Source: JBCBUE01 sp039818285 (lineage in GTDB: Bacteria; Planctomycetota; Phycisphaerae; Phycisphaerales; Phycisphaeraceae). Taken from it: a DNA stretch of 22,679 nucleotides. This document shows positions 1 through 7,849 of the stretch, piece by piece. Location of the stretch: contig JBCBUE010000054.1 in NCBI GenBank assembly GCA_039818285.1, forward strand, positions 1 to 22,679, read 5' to 3'. The notes beneath the pieces are model-generated. The model had not been told where the DNA came from, searched no databases, and worked only from the letters and a program-made list of their open reading frames with translations. The position numbers and the translations under genes are program-made. Numbering within the stretch: position 1 is the first letter of the stretch; each line of letters begins with the position of its first letter.

Positions 1-1
1 C

Positions 2-553
2 CGCAACCCCGCCTACACCGCCAACCCCTACCACGGCACCGTCATCGAGCCCCTGCGCGTCGCCGTCGCCAGCGCCCGCGCGTTCGACCTGCACCAGCCC
101 GCCCCGCGCCTCCCCGCCTCCGAGCTCGAGGTCGCGTGGGAGTTCGGCGAGTCGACCGGGCAGGGCGTCCTCGAACCGCCCACCGTCTTCGGCTTCTTCC
201 TGCCCACCTACACCCCACCGAACACCGACCTCCACGCCCTTGGCCTGGTCGCGCCCGAGCTGCAGATCCTCGACGAATACAAGGCCCTCGCCGGCCTGCA
301 ACACATGACCGAGCTCACGGTCTGGGGCCTGCACGACCACAACGAGCCGTTCATCGAAACCGCCTACGACCTCCGCGACGACCCCAGAGCCCTCGCCCGA
401 CACGTCGCGCAACGACTCGACCACGGCTGGGCCAGCGACGCGGCGATCAACGACATCGCCCGCGCCCTAAGCCGCGTCCGCGGCGACGACGACCGCGTCT
501 TCGCCGCCGTGTTCCTCACCCTCGGCCACCCCGACTTCCGCGTCCTGCGCTAG
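2..553 (+). CDS. DUF1800 family protein, C-terminal part (5' end outside window)
   Basis: The reading frame is open from the window edge to TAG at 551-553, giving 183 residues of the C-terminal end. The segment around residues 50-90 has the family pattern PPTVFGFFLPTY, then GLVAPELQILDEY, which I recognise from the C-terminus of DUF1800 proteins (large, usually exported proteins of unknown function, abundant in Planctomycetota). The gene ends 27 bp before a DUF1501 gene, and DUF1800-DUF1501 pairs are a common two-gene arrangement, so the two are probably co-transcribed. The N-terminus, including any signal peptide, lies outside the window. The molecular role of the family is not established. 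Confidence 0.85.
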   Translation, partial: RNPAYTANPYHGTVIEPLRVAVASARAFDLHQPAPRLPASELEVAWEFGESTGQGVLEPPTVFGFFLPTYTPPNTDLHALGLVAPELQILDEYKALAGLQHMTELTVWGLHDHNEPFIETAYDLRDDPRALARHVAQRLDHGWASDAAINDIARALSRVRGDDDRVFAAVFLTLGHPDFRVLR

Positions 554-568
554 CGCACGCGCCTCACC

Positions 569-573
569 AGGAG
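569..573 (+). promoter_or_regulatory. Shine-Dalgarno site of the DUF1501 gene
   Basis: AGGAG lies seven bases upstream of the ATG at 581. It is worth marking because many genes in this window lack such a site. Confidence 0.8.
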
Positions 574-580
574 CCCCGCC

Positions 581-2074
581 ATGGACGACAACCTCGACCG
601 CATCATCTCCCGCCGATCCTTCCTGCGGCGCGGCGCCTGCGCCTCGCTCGGCCTGGCCGGCCTCAGCTCGCAATTGCTCGCCTCCCGCACCATGGCCGCC
701 ACGCTCCAGCAGCAATCCTTCACCGACTACCGCGCCCTCGTCTGCGTCTTCCTCTTCGGCGGCAACGACAACGGCAACACCCTCATCCCGCTCAACGCCG
801 AACAGACCTACGCCGACTACGCCCGCGGCCGAGACAACCTCGCCATCCCCCGCCGCTACCTCCGCGACACCACGATCACGCCCAGCAACGCCGGCGGCGC
901 CACCTATGCCCTCCACCCCGCGCTCAAGCACACCCGCCAGCTCTTCAACCAGGGCAACGCCGCGCTCGTCGCCAACGTCGGCACCCTGCTCGAACCCGTC
1001 ACCAAACAACAATGGCAACGCGGCGGCGCGTCCCTGCCCCGCCAGCTCTTCGCCCACGATCAACAAGCCCAGCAGTGGCAGCTCTCCCGGCCGGACGCCC
1101 GCGACGGCCAGGGCTGGGGCGGCCGGCTCGCCGACCTCCTGCACGACGCCGCCACCACGCCCGACGCCACCGTCTCCATGAACATCTCGCTGGCCGGCAC
1201 CAACCAGTTCCTCGCCGGCCGCCATGTCGTCCCCTACGCCCTCGGCCCCGAGGGCCCGCCGTCCATCGGCCACGAAGAGATGTCCCGCCAGGGCCAGCAC
1301 CAGCTCCGCCGGGCCTACATGGACATGCTCGCCGCCACGCAGGACCCGCACCACCCCAACCGCCACGCCATGGTCGACGCCGTCCGCGACGTCACCCAGC
1401 GCGCCCTTGTCGCCAACGAACAGCTCGAACGCCTCCTCAGCAAGTCCTCCCGCCTCACGCCCCCCGACGAAGAGACGTACGAAGAGAACGAACTCATCCA
1501 CCAGCTCCACGCCGTCGCCCGTCTCATCGAGAACGCCGAGCAAGGCCTCGGCCACCAGCGCCAGATCTTCTTCGTCGCCCTCGGCGGGTTCGACCACCAC
1601 GACGGCCTCGTCGGCGCCGAGTACGGCGAGACCGACGAAGACGGCAACACCTGGCTCGGCCCCCACGGCGAACTCCTCCGCCAGCTCGACGACGCCCTCG
1701 CCTACTTCTGGGACGCCCTGGGCACCCTCAACAAACGCGACGCCGTCACCACCTTCACCGCGTCCGACTTCGGCCGAACCTTCGCCTCCAACGGCAAGGG
1801 CTCCGACCACGGCTGGGGCGCCCACCACCTCGTCCTCGGCGGCAGCCAGCTCCAGGGCAACCGCCTCGTCGGCACGTTCCCCAACCTCCGCGTCGACGGC
1901 CCGGACGACACCGACGAAGGCCGCTTCATCCCCACCACCGCCGTCGACGCCTACGGCCACGAGTTCGCCCGCTGGATGGGCGTCCCCGCCTCGGAGATGA
2001 CCACCGTCTTCCCCAACCTCAACCGCTTCCTCGACCCCCGAAACCCCGCCACCCACCTCGGCCTGCTGACTTAG
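581..2074 (+). CDS. DUF1501 family exported protein with Tat signal
   Basis: The product has 497 residues. The ATG follows an AGGAG at 569-573 with seven bases of spacing, which fixes the start. Residues 10-16 read SRRSFLR, a twin-arginine motif, followed by a short hydrophobic stretch (about residues 18-35), so export by the Tat pathway is predicted. Family marks include VCVFLFGGNDNGNT near residue 55, GGFDHHDGL near 335, and TASDFGRTFASNGKGSDHGW near 390-410. The last is the conserved FGR...DHGW region of DUF1501, a family distantly related to sulfatases and alkaline phosphatases. Substrate and activity are unknown. The DUF1800 gene directly upstream suggests an operon, and the two products probably act together at the cell surface. 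Confidence 0.93.
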   Translation: MDDNLDRIISRRSFLRRGACASLGLAGLSSQLLASRTMAATLQQQSFTDYRALVCVFLFGGNDNGNTLIPLNAEQTYADYARGRDNLAIPRRYLRDTTITPSNAGGATYALHPALKHTRQLFNQGNAALVANVGTLLEPVTKQQWQRGGASLPRQLFAHDQQAQQWQLSRPDARDGQGWGGRLADLLHDAATTPDATVSMNISLAGTNQFLAGRHVVPYALGPEGPPSIGHEEMSRQGQHQLRRAYMDMLAATQDPHHPNRHAMVDAVRDVTQRALVANEQLERLLSKSSRLTPPDEETYEENELIHQLHAVARLIENAEQGLGHQRQIFFVALGGFDHHDGLVGAEYGETDEDGNTWLGPHGELLRQLDDALAYFWDALGTLNKRDAVTTFTASDFGRTFASNGKGSDHGWGAHHLVLGGSQLQGNRLVGTFPNLRVDGPDDTDEGRFIPTTAVDAYGHEFARWMGVPASEMTTVFPNLNRFLDPRNPATHLGLLT

Positions 2075-2362
2075 AGCCAATCACCACCACCAAACCCCAT
2101 TGGCCCCGGCTTCCCGCCAGGGTCTAGCGACCCCACGCGCTCGACCTCGCCCGCCACCGCGCCACCCGATCCAGGCTCACCCCCGGCTCCACGACCCTCA
2201 GCCCCCACTCGATCGGCCGATCCGCCGCCGCCTCCCCCAACGCCAGCCCTCGTCCGCCGAACCCGCCATCCGCCCCGCCGCCCGAGCCCGGCTCGCCACG
2301 CCCCCGCGATCCCAGTTGACAACGGGCCTCCCTTCGGTCGATAGTGACGTCCCCTCAAGGAG
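2075..2362. other. Intergenic region of 288 bp
   Basis: This C-rich stretch separates the DUF1501 gene from the lipoprotein gene. I see no convincing coding frame, RNA gene or repeat in its first 240 bases. The open frames that cross it are low-complexity Pro/Arg shadows. Its end holds the candidate promoter of the lipoprotein gene. Confidence 0.5.
2316..2345 (+). promoter_or_regulatory. Candidate sigma-70-type promoter of the small lipoprotein gene
   Basis: A perfect TTGACA at 2316-2321 is followed after 18 bases by GATAGT at 2340-2345, which matches four of six bases of the -10 consensus. Transcription would start near 2352, just before the AAGGAG ribosome site at 2357-2362. Confidence 0.5.
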
Positions 2363-2368
2363 TTGCCG

Positions 2369-2635
2369 ATGCTTCGTCCCGTCTCTCTGATCGTTCCCGC
2401 TCTCGTGGCCGTCGCCTTTCTCTCGGCCGGCTGTTCCAGCAAGCGCGTCACCCTCGACGAAGCCATGGGCAGCGACATCACCCCCGAGCTCGGCCACCAG
2501 GGCCTCTCCGACCAGCAGGCCCGCTACCGCGAGGCGATCGTCGTCGATCACAACCTCCGCGCTATGCGGGACGACCTGTCGCGCTTCTGGTTCTTCGACC
2601 AGCCGTCGCGCCTGACGCCCCGGGCCGTCCCCTGA
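2369..2635 (+). CDS. Small predicted lipoprotein
   Basis: The product has 88 residues. I chose the ATG at 2369 over the in-frame TTG at 2363 because AAGGAG at 2357-2362 lies six bases before the ATG. The N-terminus is a hydrophobic signal ending in the lipobox LSAGC, with the modified Cys at about residue 22, followed by SSKR. The rest is soluble and charged (GLSDQQARYREAIVVDHNLRAM), with a short aromatic segment FWFFDQPSR near the end. I do not recognise a family. Small lipoproteins of this form are frequent in Planctomycetota. It probably sits on a membrane facing the periplasm. Nothing ties its function to its neighbours. Confidence 0.75.
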   Translation: MLRPVSLIVPALVAVAFLSAGCSSKRVTLDEAMGSDITPELGHQGLSDQQARYREAIVVDHNLRAMRDDLSRFWFFDQPSRLTPRAVP

Positions 2636-2704
2636 CCCGCCGGCTTATCGGGCTCCGCCAGCCAGCCACCCCCCTCATCGGGCCGTCCGCCCGCCAGACC
2701 CGGG

Positions 2705-2732
2705 TAAAGCCGATCGACGTTGGCGTCGATAT
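2705..2732 (+). promoter_or_regulatory. Candidate sigma-28 (FliA)-type promoter of the first PilZ gene
   Basis: TAAAGCCG at 2705-2712 and GTCGATAT at 2725-2732 fit TAAA, 16 bases, then G-T-CGATAT. The FliA/SigD consensus is TAAA, about 15 bases, then GCCGATAA or GCCGATAT. The same arrangement occurs before the second PilZ gene with identical spacing. Across 37 aligned bases without gaps (2705-2741 against 3407-3443) I count 28 identities. The element is 115 bp upstream of the ATG. Confidence 0.5.
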
Positions 2733-2819
2733 CGCTGTGTCGAGGGGCCCAGGGCCACGCTGTTTCTAGTCTCTGTATCGGCCGCGTCCGCCGATAGCCC
2801 GCCCCCCGGGGAGATCGCC

Positions 2820-3293
2820 ATGGTGCACCCCGTCATCCCTTCCTCGTTGCTCGACGAGCTCGATCGGCTCGAGTCCTTGCGGGCGCCCGAGAAGACCGAG
2901 CTCTGCAAGCGGCACTTCGCCCGGTTCGTCGTCCGCGGCGACGCCGAGCTGCAACCCATGACCCGCAGCAAGCTCGACGCCACGCCGATCGAGATCAAGC
3001 TCCGCGACATCGGCCGAGGCGGCTTCGGCTTTATCGCCGAGCAACCCCTCGAGCCCGGCACGCCGTGGCGATGCGCCTTCCTCGATCGCGGCTACGCCGT
3101 CGGCGAGGTCGCCTGCGTCATCCGACACTGCGACCGGATCGGCGGCCGGCTCTACCTCGCCGGGGCCCAGATCGTCGTCCCCACCGGCCTGCTCGCCACG
3201 CTCGGCGTCGACCCCGCCCGCATCGACGAGCCGCCCGCCGGCCCGACCGACGCCGTCGACCTCGGCTTCGTCGAACCCCACGACTGCGTCTGA
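2820..3293 (+). CDS. PilZ domain protein (first copy)
   Basis: The product has 157 residues. The ATG at 2820 follows GGGGAG at 2808-2813. PilZ domains bind the second messenger c-di-GMP and pass the signal to motility, secretion or polysaccharide systems. The RxxxR motif is present (RHFAR, residues 31-35, followed by FVVRGDAEL). The second motif, D/NxSxxG, appears as DIGRGG at residues 63-68, with Gly in place of Ser, so ligand binding may be altered. A helical N-terminal segment of about 28 residues precedes the domain. The gene downstream is a paralogue that aligns along the whole length. The protein looks cytoplasmic, with no signal or membrane segment. The promoter-like element upstream hints at control with flagellar genes. 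Confidence 0.85.
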   Translation: MVHPVIPSSLLDELDRLESLRAPEKTELCKRHFARFVVRGDAELQPMTRSKLDATPIEIKLRDIGRGGFGFIAEQPLEPGTPWRCAFLDRGYAVGEVACVIRHCDRIGGRLYLAGAQIVVPTGLLATLGVDPARIDEPPAGPTDAVDLGFVEPHDCV

Positions 3294-3406
3294 CCCCGCC
3301 CCATCTCGCCCTCTTCCGCGCCGCCCCCGCCGCTTGCCCTGCTCGGACGCCGAGCGTTGTCGCCGGCCTCGCCGCTAGCGCCAGGCGCCGAATCTCGGAA
3401 ATCCGC

Positions 3407-3434
3407 TAACGCCGATCCGCTTTGGGGTCGATGT
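3407..3434 (+). promoter_or_regulatory. Candidate sigma-28-type promoter of the second PilZ gene
   Basis: TAACGCCG at 3407-3414 and GTCGATGT at 3427-3434 have the same 12-base gap as the element before the first PilZ gene. A shared GTGTC follows at the same offset (3439-3443). The element lies 119 bp before the ATG at 3526. It matches the FliA consensus less well than the first copy. Confidence 0.42.
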
Positions 3435-3525
3435 ATCCGTGTCATCCGGGAGCCGAAGCAGGCGATTTGTCGAAGGCTTCGCATCGTTCACATCGATCGG
3501 TACTCGTCCGGGAGAGAACACCATC

Positions 3526-4125
3526 ATGCAAGCCGCGTCATTGACCGTCATCCAAGAGATCGAGAAGCTCGAGTCGCTACAGCAGACCAACCCCAACGAA
3601 GCAAGTCGTCGGTTCGTCCGCTTCATCATCCGAGGCGACGCAGAACTGCGCCCCGCGGGCCCCAACCGATCAGACACCGAGCCTCTCAAGATCAGCCTTC
3701 GCGACGTCAGTCGCGGCGGTCTCGGCTTCCTGGCCGAGCGCCCGATCGAGGTCGGCACGTTCTGGCGCTGCGGCTTCGGTGACGACGGCCTCTCGGTCGG
3801 CGAGATGTCCTGTATCGTTCGCCGGTGTCGACCGGTGGGGCCGAACCTCTTTCTGGTCGGCGCCGACATCGTCGTGCCGATCGGCCTGCTCATGAGTCTT
3901 GGCGTCTCGCCCGGATGCCTCGAGGGGCTCTACCGCGACCGGCCCGCCGACTCGAGCCCGGGCTTCTGCGAGCCGCGCAATTGCAGCTGCGCGTGCGCAG
4001 ACGCCAACGGTTGCGGCCCCGTCTTGAGCTCGCTCACGCGTCCTGCAACGCCCACACCCGCCACGCCTCGGCCCGCAGCGCCCGGATCGCCCGCACCGCC
4101 GCCGCCGCGCCCGTCAGCGTCGTGA
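3526..4125 (+). CDS. PilZ domain protein (second copy) with extended C-terminus
   Basis: The product has 199 residues. I chose ATG 3526, not the upstream in-frame ATG at 3439, because the N-terminus then aligns with the first copy (DELDRLESL against QEIEKLESL) and GGGAGAG precedes it at about 3510-3516. Both c-di-GMP motifs are complete: RxxxR at residues 28-32 and DVSRGG (DxSxxG) at 60-65. The two copies align up to GFVEPHDCV in the first, where that protein stops, and GFCEPRNCS in the second. The second then continues for some 47 residues, first Cys-rich (CSCACADANGCG), then a Pro/Ala-rich tail that runs 92 bp into the 3' end of the convergent carB. This suggests loss of an ancestral stop codon. 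Likely a c-di-GMP effector. Confidence 0.83.
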   Translation: MQAASLTVIQEIEKLESLQQTNPNEASRRFVRFIIRGDAELRPAGPNRSDTEPLKISLRDVSRGGLGFLAERPIEVGTFWRCGFGDDGLSVGEMSCIVRRCRPVGPNLFLVGADIVVPIGLLMSLGVSPGCLEGLYRDRPADSSPGFCEPRNCSCACADANGCGPVLSSLTRPATPTPATPRPAAPGSPAPPPPRPSAS

Positions 4126-7100
4126 TCATCGGCACGCCGAACCGCACCGCCGTCGCCCGCAGCTTGCCCTCGTCCGTCCCGCCGCCCTTGCGCGTCGGCG
4201 TGTTCAGCACCAACGCCAGCTCGCCGTTCTTGATGAGGTCGACCGCGTTGGGCCGGCCCTCGCTGATCTTCATCAGCCGCGTGGTCTGAACGCCTTGCTC
4301 GGCCAGGAAGTCGTGCGTCCCGCCCGTGCAGCACACCTCGAACCCCATCTCGACCAGGTCGCGCCCCACGTCCAGCACCCCAGGCTTGTCGTCGGCCCGA
4401 ACCGACAAAAACACCTTGCCCTCCGTCGGCAACACCTGACTCGCCGCCATCTGCGCCTTCGCAAACGCCACCGCGAAGTCCGGGTCCGAGCCCATCACCT
4501 CGCCCGTCGACCGCATCTCCGGCCCCAGAATCACGTCCACGCCCGGAAACTTTGAGAACGGGAACACCGACTCCTTCACCGCCACACGCTTCGGCGCCAC
4601 CTCACCCTCAATACCTTGCTCAGCAAGCGGAATCCCCATCATCACCTTCGCCGCCGCCTTCGCCCACGGCACGCCCGTCGCCTTGCCGACAAACGGCACC
4701 GTCCGCGACGCCCGCGGGTTCACCTCGATCACGAAGATCTCCGGCTCGTTCGTCGACTCGTTCACCCGCACCGCCCACTGCACGTTCATCAGCCCGTTGA
4801 CCGACAGCCGCTGCGCCATCGCCCGCGACTTGGCCTTGATCTCATCGACCACGTCCTGCCGCAACGAGTAGGGCGGGATCGCGCACGCCGAGTCGCCCGA
4901 GTGGATCCCCGCCTCCTCGATGTGCTCCAGCACGCCGCAGACGATCGCGCTCGCGCCGTCGCGCGGGAAGTCCGCGACCACGTCCACGTCGCACTCCGTC
5001 GCCTTGAACAGGAACTTGTCGATCAGAATCGGCTGATCCGCCAGGTCGCTCGCGCCGATCGCGATGGCCATGTACTTGCGCAGCTGCGCGTCGTCGAACA
5101 CCGTCTCCATCGCCCGCCCGCCCAGCACGAACGACGGCCGCACCAGCACCGGGTACCCGATGCGGTTGGCGATCTCCACCGCCTCCTCGACGTTGTGCGC
5201 GATGCCGTTGTCCGGTTGATTGACGCCCACCTCCCGGCACAACGCCGCGAACTGATCGCGGTCCTCCGCCAGGTCGATCGACGACACCGGCGTCCCGATG
5301 ATCGGCACCCCCGCCGCCTCCAGCCCCTTCGCCAGGTTCAACGGCGTCTGCCCGCCGAACTGCACGATGACGCCGTGGACGTGGCCTTCACTAAGGCCCG
5401 CCTGTTGTTCAACCCAAGCGTTGACGGCCGATTCACTAGCACCGACGTAATCAAACTCAGTGCTGGAACGTTGAATCTGGGGGGATGTGTAGACATTGAT
5501 CACATCCCACATGCGGCCGTCTTCAGCCACAACCTCGACAAAAGCACTAGGGCCTGATTTGCCTGGACTTGTGGCGACTACCGCGCAGCGATTGATTCTC
5601 TGCGATTTGGCAAGTTCGATCAGCCGATGTTCAAAGTCAGCAGGCAGCTCGGCTCGCTTCTCATTTGAAATCAAGTAATCCACCACGCCGAACGGCTTGC
5701 CGTTCAATCGCTCCACGACGTTCAGCACGTCCTCCAGCGTCAACGGCTCGAAGAAGAGCAGGTCCGATGTGTCGTAGTCCGTCGAGACCGTCTCGGGGTT
5801 CGAGTTGATCATCACCGACTCGAAGCCCAGCTCGCTCGCGGCGAACGCGGCCTGCACGCAGCAGTAGTCGAACTCGATGCCTTGTCCGACGCGGTTGGGC
5901 CCGCCGCCGAGGATGACGATCTTCTTCTTGTCGGCGTTGACGCGGACCTCGTCGTCGACGACCTCGCCGCCGCCGACCTGATGGACCGGCGACTCGTACG
6001 TCGAGTAGTAGTACGGCGTCGCCGCCTCGAACTCCGCGGCGCAGGTGTCGACCAGCTTGTACACCGGCGCGACCCCGATCGATCGCAGGTGCGAGCGCAC
6101 CGCCAGGATCGTCTCGGCGTTGATTTTCCCGAGATACACGCACGCCAATTGACCGTCGGAAAAGCCCAGCTGCTTCGCCTCGAACAGCACGTCGCGCGGG
6201 ACGTCTTCCAGCTTGTCGAACTTGAACAGCTCGTCCTCGAAGGTCGCAAGCTGCTTGACCTGATCGAGGAACCATGGGTCGATCTTCGTGAGCCCGAAGA
6301 CCTTGTCGATCGACCACCCGGCCTTGAACGCGTACCGCAGGTAGTGCAGCCGGCCCTGCGACGGCACGCTGAGCTTGCGCGAGAGCTTGTCATCCGAGAT
6401 CGGCCACGCCGGCTCCTCGCCGGTGCGCGGGTTGGCGACCGTGGCCTGCGGGTCGCGGGTGCCCATCAGCCAGCGGTCCTCGTGGTCCAGGCCCATGCCG
6501 AACCGCTTGACCTCCATCGAGCGGATGCCCTTCTGCAGGCTCTCCTTGAACGTTCGGCCGATCGACATCGCCTCGCCGACGGACTTCATCTGCGTGGTCA
6601 GCGTCTCGTCGGCCTCGGGGAACTTCTCGAACGTCCAGCGGGGCAGCTTGGTGACGACGTAGTCGATCGACGGCTCGAAGCAGGCGACCGTCTGCCCGGT
6701 GATGTCGTTGGGCAGCTCCCAGAGCGTGTACCCGACAGCGAGCTTGGCGGCGATCTTCGCGATGGGGAAGCCTGTCGCCTTACTCGCAAGAGCCGACGAT
6801 CGCGACACGCGGGGGTTCATCTCGATGACGACGACGTCGCCGTTATCGGGGTTGACCGCGAACTGCACGTTGGACCCGCCGGTGTCGACGCCGATTGCCC
6901 GCATGATCGCCAGCGACCCGTCGCGGAGGCGCTGGTACTCCTTGTCGGTCAGCGTCTGAGCCGGGGCGACGGTGATGGAGTCGCCGGTGTGGACGCCCAT
7001 GGGGTCGAGGTTCTCGATGGCGCAGACGATGACGCAGTTGTCGTCCTTGTCGCGCATGACCTCGAACTCGTACTCCTTCCAGCCGAGCAGCGACTGGTCG

Positions 7101-7732
7101 ATGAGCACTTGCGAGTTCATGGACGCGTCGAGGCCCCGGCGGACGATGTCTTCGAACTCCTCGAGGTTGTAGGCGATGCCGCCGCCGGTGCCGCCGAGCG
7201 TGAAGGCCGGGCGGACGATGGCGGGCAGGCCGGTCTCCTTGAAGATCTCGAGCGCCTCTTCGTAGGTGTTCGCGACGCCGGACTTGGGCGACTGCAGGCC
7301 GACGGAGGCGACGACCTCCTTGAACTGCATGCGGTCCTCGGCCTTGTAGATGACGGCGCGGTTGGCGCCGATCATCTCGATGCCGTGCTTGGTCAGCGTG
7401 CCGGCCTCGTCGAGGGCGCAGGCGCAGTTGAGCGCGGTCTGCCCGCCGAGGGTCGGGAGCAGCGCGTCGATCGGCGTGCCGAGCTCGGCCTCCTTGACGA
7501 TCACGCGCTCGACGGCATCCGGCGTGATGGGCTCGATGTAGGTCCGATCCGCCATCTGCGGGTCGGTCATGATCGTGGCGGGGTTGGAGTTGACCAGCAC
7601 GACGCGGAAGCCCTCTTCGCGGAGGGCCTTGCAGGCCTGCGTGCCGGAGTAGTCGAACTCGCAGCCCTGGCCGATGACGATCGGGCCCGAGCCGAGGATG
7701 AGGATGGTGTGCAGGTCGGTGCGTTTGGGCAT
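4034..7732 (-). CDS. carB: Carbamoyl-phosphate synthase large subunit, with a 105-residue insertion
   Basis: CarB makes carbamoyl phosphate from bicarbonate, ammonia and two ATP, for pyrimidine and arginine synthesis. With 1232 residues it is well above the usual 1070-1080. The order is the normal one: first ATP-grasp half (opening ILILGSGPIVIGQGCEFDYS, later LPAIVRPAFTLGGTGGG), a middle oligomerisation region, second half (ILGGGPNRVGQGIEFDYCC, later YPVLVRPSFVLGGRAME), and a C-terminal MGS-like allosteric domain from about residue 1101. Residues 682-786 are extra: they separate DVLNVVERLNGKPF from GVIVQFGGQTPL, which are nearly adjacent in ordinary CarB. A smaller extension lies near residues 420-450 (before SVPSQGRLHYL). 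No carA is visible, and there is no Shine-Dalgarno before the ATG. The minus-strand 3' end overlaps the second PilZ gene. Confidence 0.96.
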   Translation of the reverse strand: MPKRTDLHTILILGSGPIVIGQGCEFDYSGTQACKALREEGFRVVLVNSNPATIMTDPQMADRTYIEPITPDAVERVIVKEAELGTPIDALLPTLGGQTALNCACALDEAGTLTKHGIEMIGANRAVIYKAEDRMQFKEVVASVGLQSPKSGVANTYEEALEIFKETGLPAIVRPAFTLGGTGGGIAYNLEEFEDIVRRGLDASMNSQVLIDQSLLGWKEYEFEVMRDKDDNCVIVCAIENLDPMGVHTGDSITVAPAQTLTDKEYQRLRDGSLAIMRAIGVDTGGSNVQFAVNPDNGDVVVIEMNPRVSRSSALASKATGFPIAKIAAKLAVGYTLWELPNDITGQTVACFEPSIDYVVTKLPRWTFEKFPEADETLTTQMKSVGEAMSIGRTFKESLQKGIRSMEVKRFGMGLDHEDRWLMGTRDPQATVANPRTGEEPAWPISDDKLSRKLSVPSQGRLHYLRYAFKAGWSIDKVFGLTKIDPWFLDQVKQLATFEDELFKFDKLEDVPRDVLFEAKQLGFSDGQLACVYLGKINAETILAVRSHLRSIGVAPVYKLVDTCAAEFEAATPYYYSTYESPVHQVGGGEVVDDEVRVNADKKKIVILGGGPNRVGQGIEFDYCCVQAAFAASELGFESVMINSNPETVSTDYDTSDLLFFEPLTLEDVLNVVERLNGKPFGVVDYLISNEKRAELPADFEHRLIELAKSQRINRCAVVATSPGKSGPSAFVEVVAEDGRMWDVINVYTSPQIQRSSTEFDYVGASESAVNAWVEQQAGLSEGHVHGVIVQFGGQTPLNLAKGLEAAGVPIIGTPVSSIDLAEDRDQFAALCREVGVNQPDNGIAHNVEEAVEIANRIGYPVLVRPSFVLGGRAMETVFDDAQLRKYMAIAIGASDLADQPILIDKFLFKATECDVDVVADFPRDGASAIVCGVLEHIEEAGIHSGDSACAIPPYSLRQDVVDEIKAKSRAMAQRLSVNGLMNVQWAVRVNESTNEPEIFVIEVNPRASRTVPFVGKATGVPWAKAAAKVMMGIPLAEQGIEGEVAPKRVAVKESVFPFSKFPGVDVILGPEMRSTGEVMGSDPDFAVAFAKAQMAASQVLPTEGKVFLSVRADDKPGVLDVGRDLVEMGFEVCCTGGTHDFLAEQGVQTTRLMKISEGRPNAVDLIKNGELALVLNTPTRKGGGTDEGKLRATAVRFGVPMITTLTGAAAAVRAIRALRAEAWRVWALQDA
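5376..5690 (-). other. In-frame 315-bp insertion inside carB
   Basis: This segment encodes CarB residues 682-786 and has no counterpart in the CarB proteins I know. It is bounded by the 6-bp direct repeat ACGCCG on the plus strand (5370-5375 and 5685-5690), as a target duplication would be. I counted 95 G/C in 180 bases (5461-5640, 53%), against 43 of 60 (72%) in 5281-5340. It keeps the frame exactly (105 codons, no stop). The peptide contains LPADFEHRLIELAKSQRI and FVEVVAEDGRMWDVINVYTS, reads like a folded protein and matches no domain I recognise. It lacks the Cys/Ser start and His-Asn end of an intein. Confidence 0.7.
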
Positions 7733-7849
7733 GGGCGGGGGACGCGGGGGCGGGCGGGGCCGACGTCAGCGATCGGACCGCGCGGCCGGGGGCGGGGGTG
7801 CGGCGAAAATTCCGGGCATGGTAGAGACTCGGCCGTGCGGGCGCGGCCG

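Noticed and set aside
467..2080. Long minus-strand open frame opposite the DUF1501 gene, and the 136-2127 plus frame across it
   Set aside because: Both are low-complexity shadows (Val/Gly/Glu or Pro/Arg) created by GC-rich codon bias; the DUF1501 frame has the family motifs and the ribosome site.
2790..2797. GCCGATAG before the first PilZ gene as the sigma-28 -10 box
   Set aside because: It is a good -10 match, but no TAAA-like box lies 14-16 bases upstream and it is not conserved before the second copy.
2705..2820. c-di-GMP riboswitch before the PilZ genes
   Set aside because: The AAAGCC string recalls GEMM RNAs, but the remaining conserved segments and the paired stems are not visible in either leader.
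5376..5690. Intein in CarB
   Set aside because: 105 residues is too short, there is no Cys/Ser at the first position and no His-Asn end, and the site is not a typical intein position.
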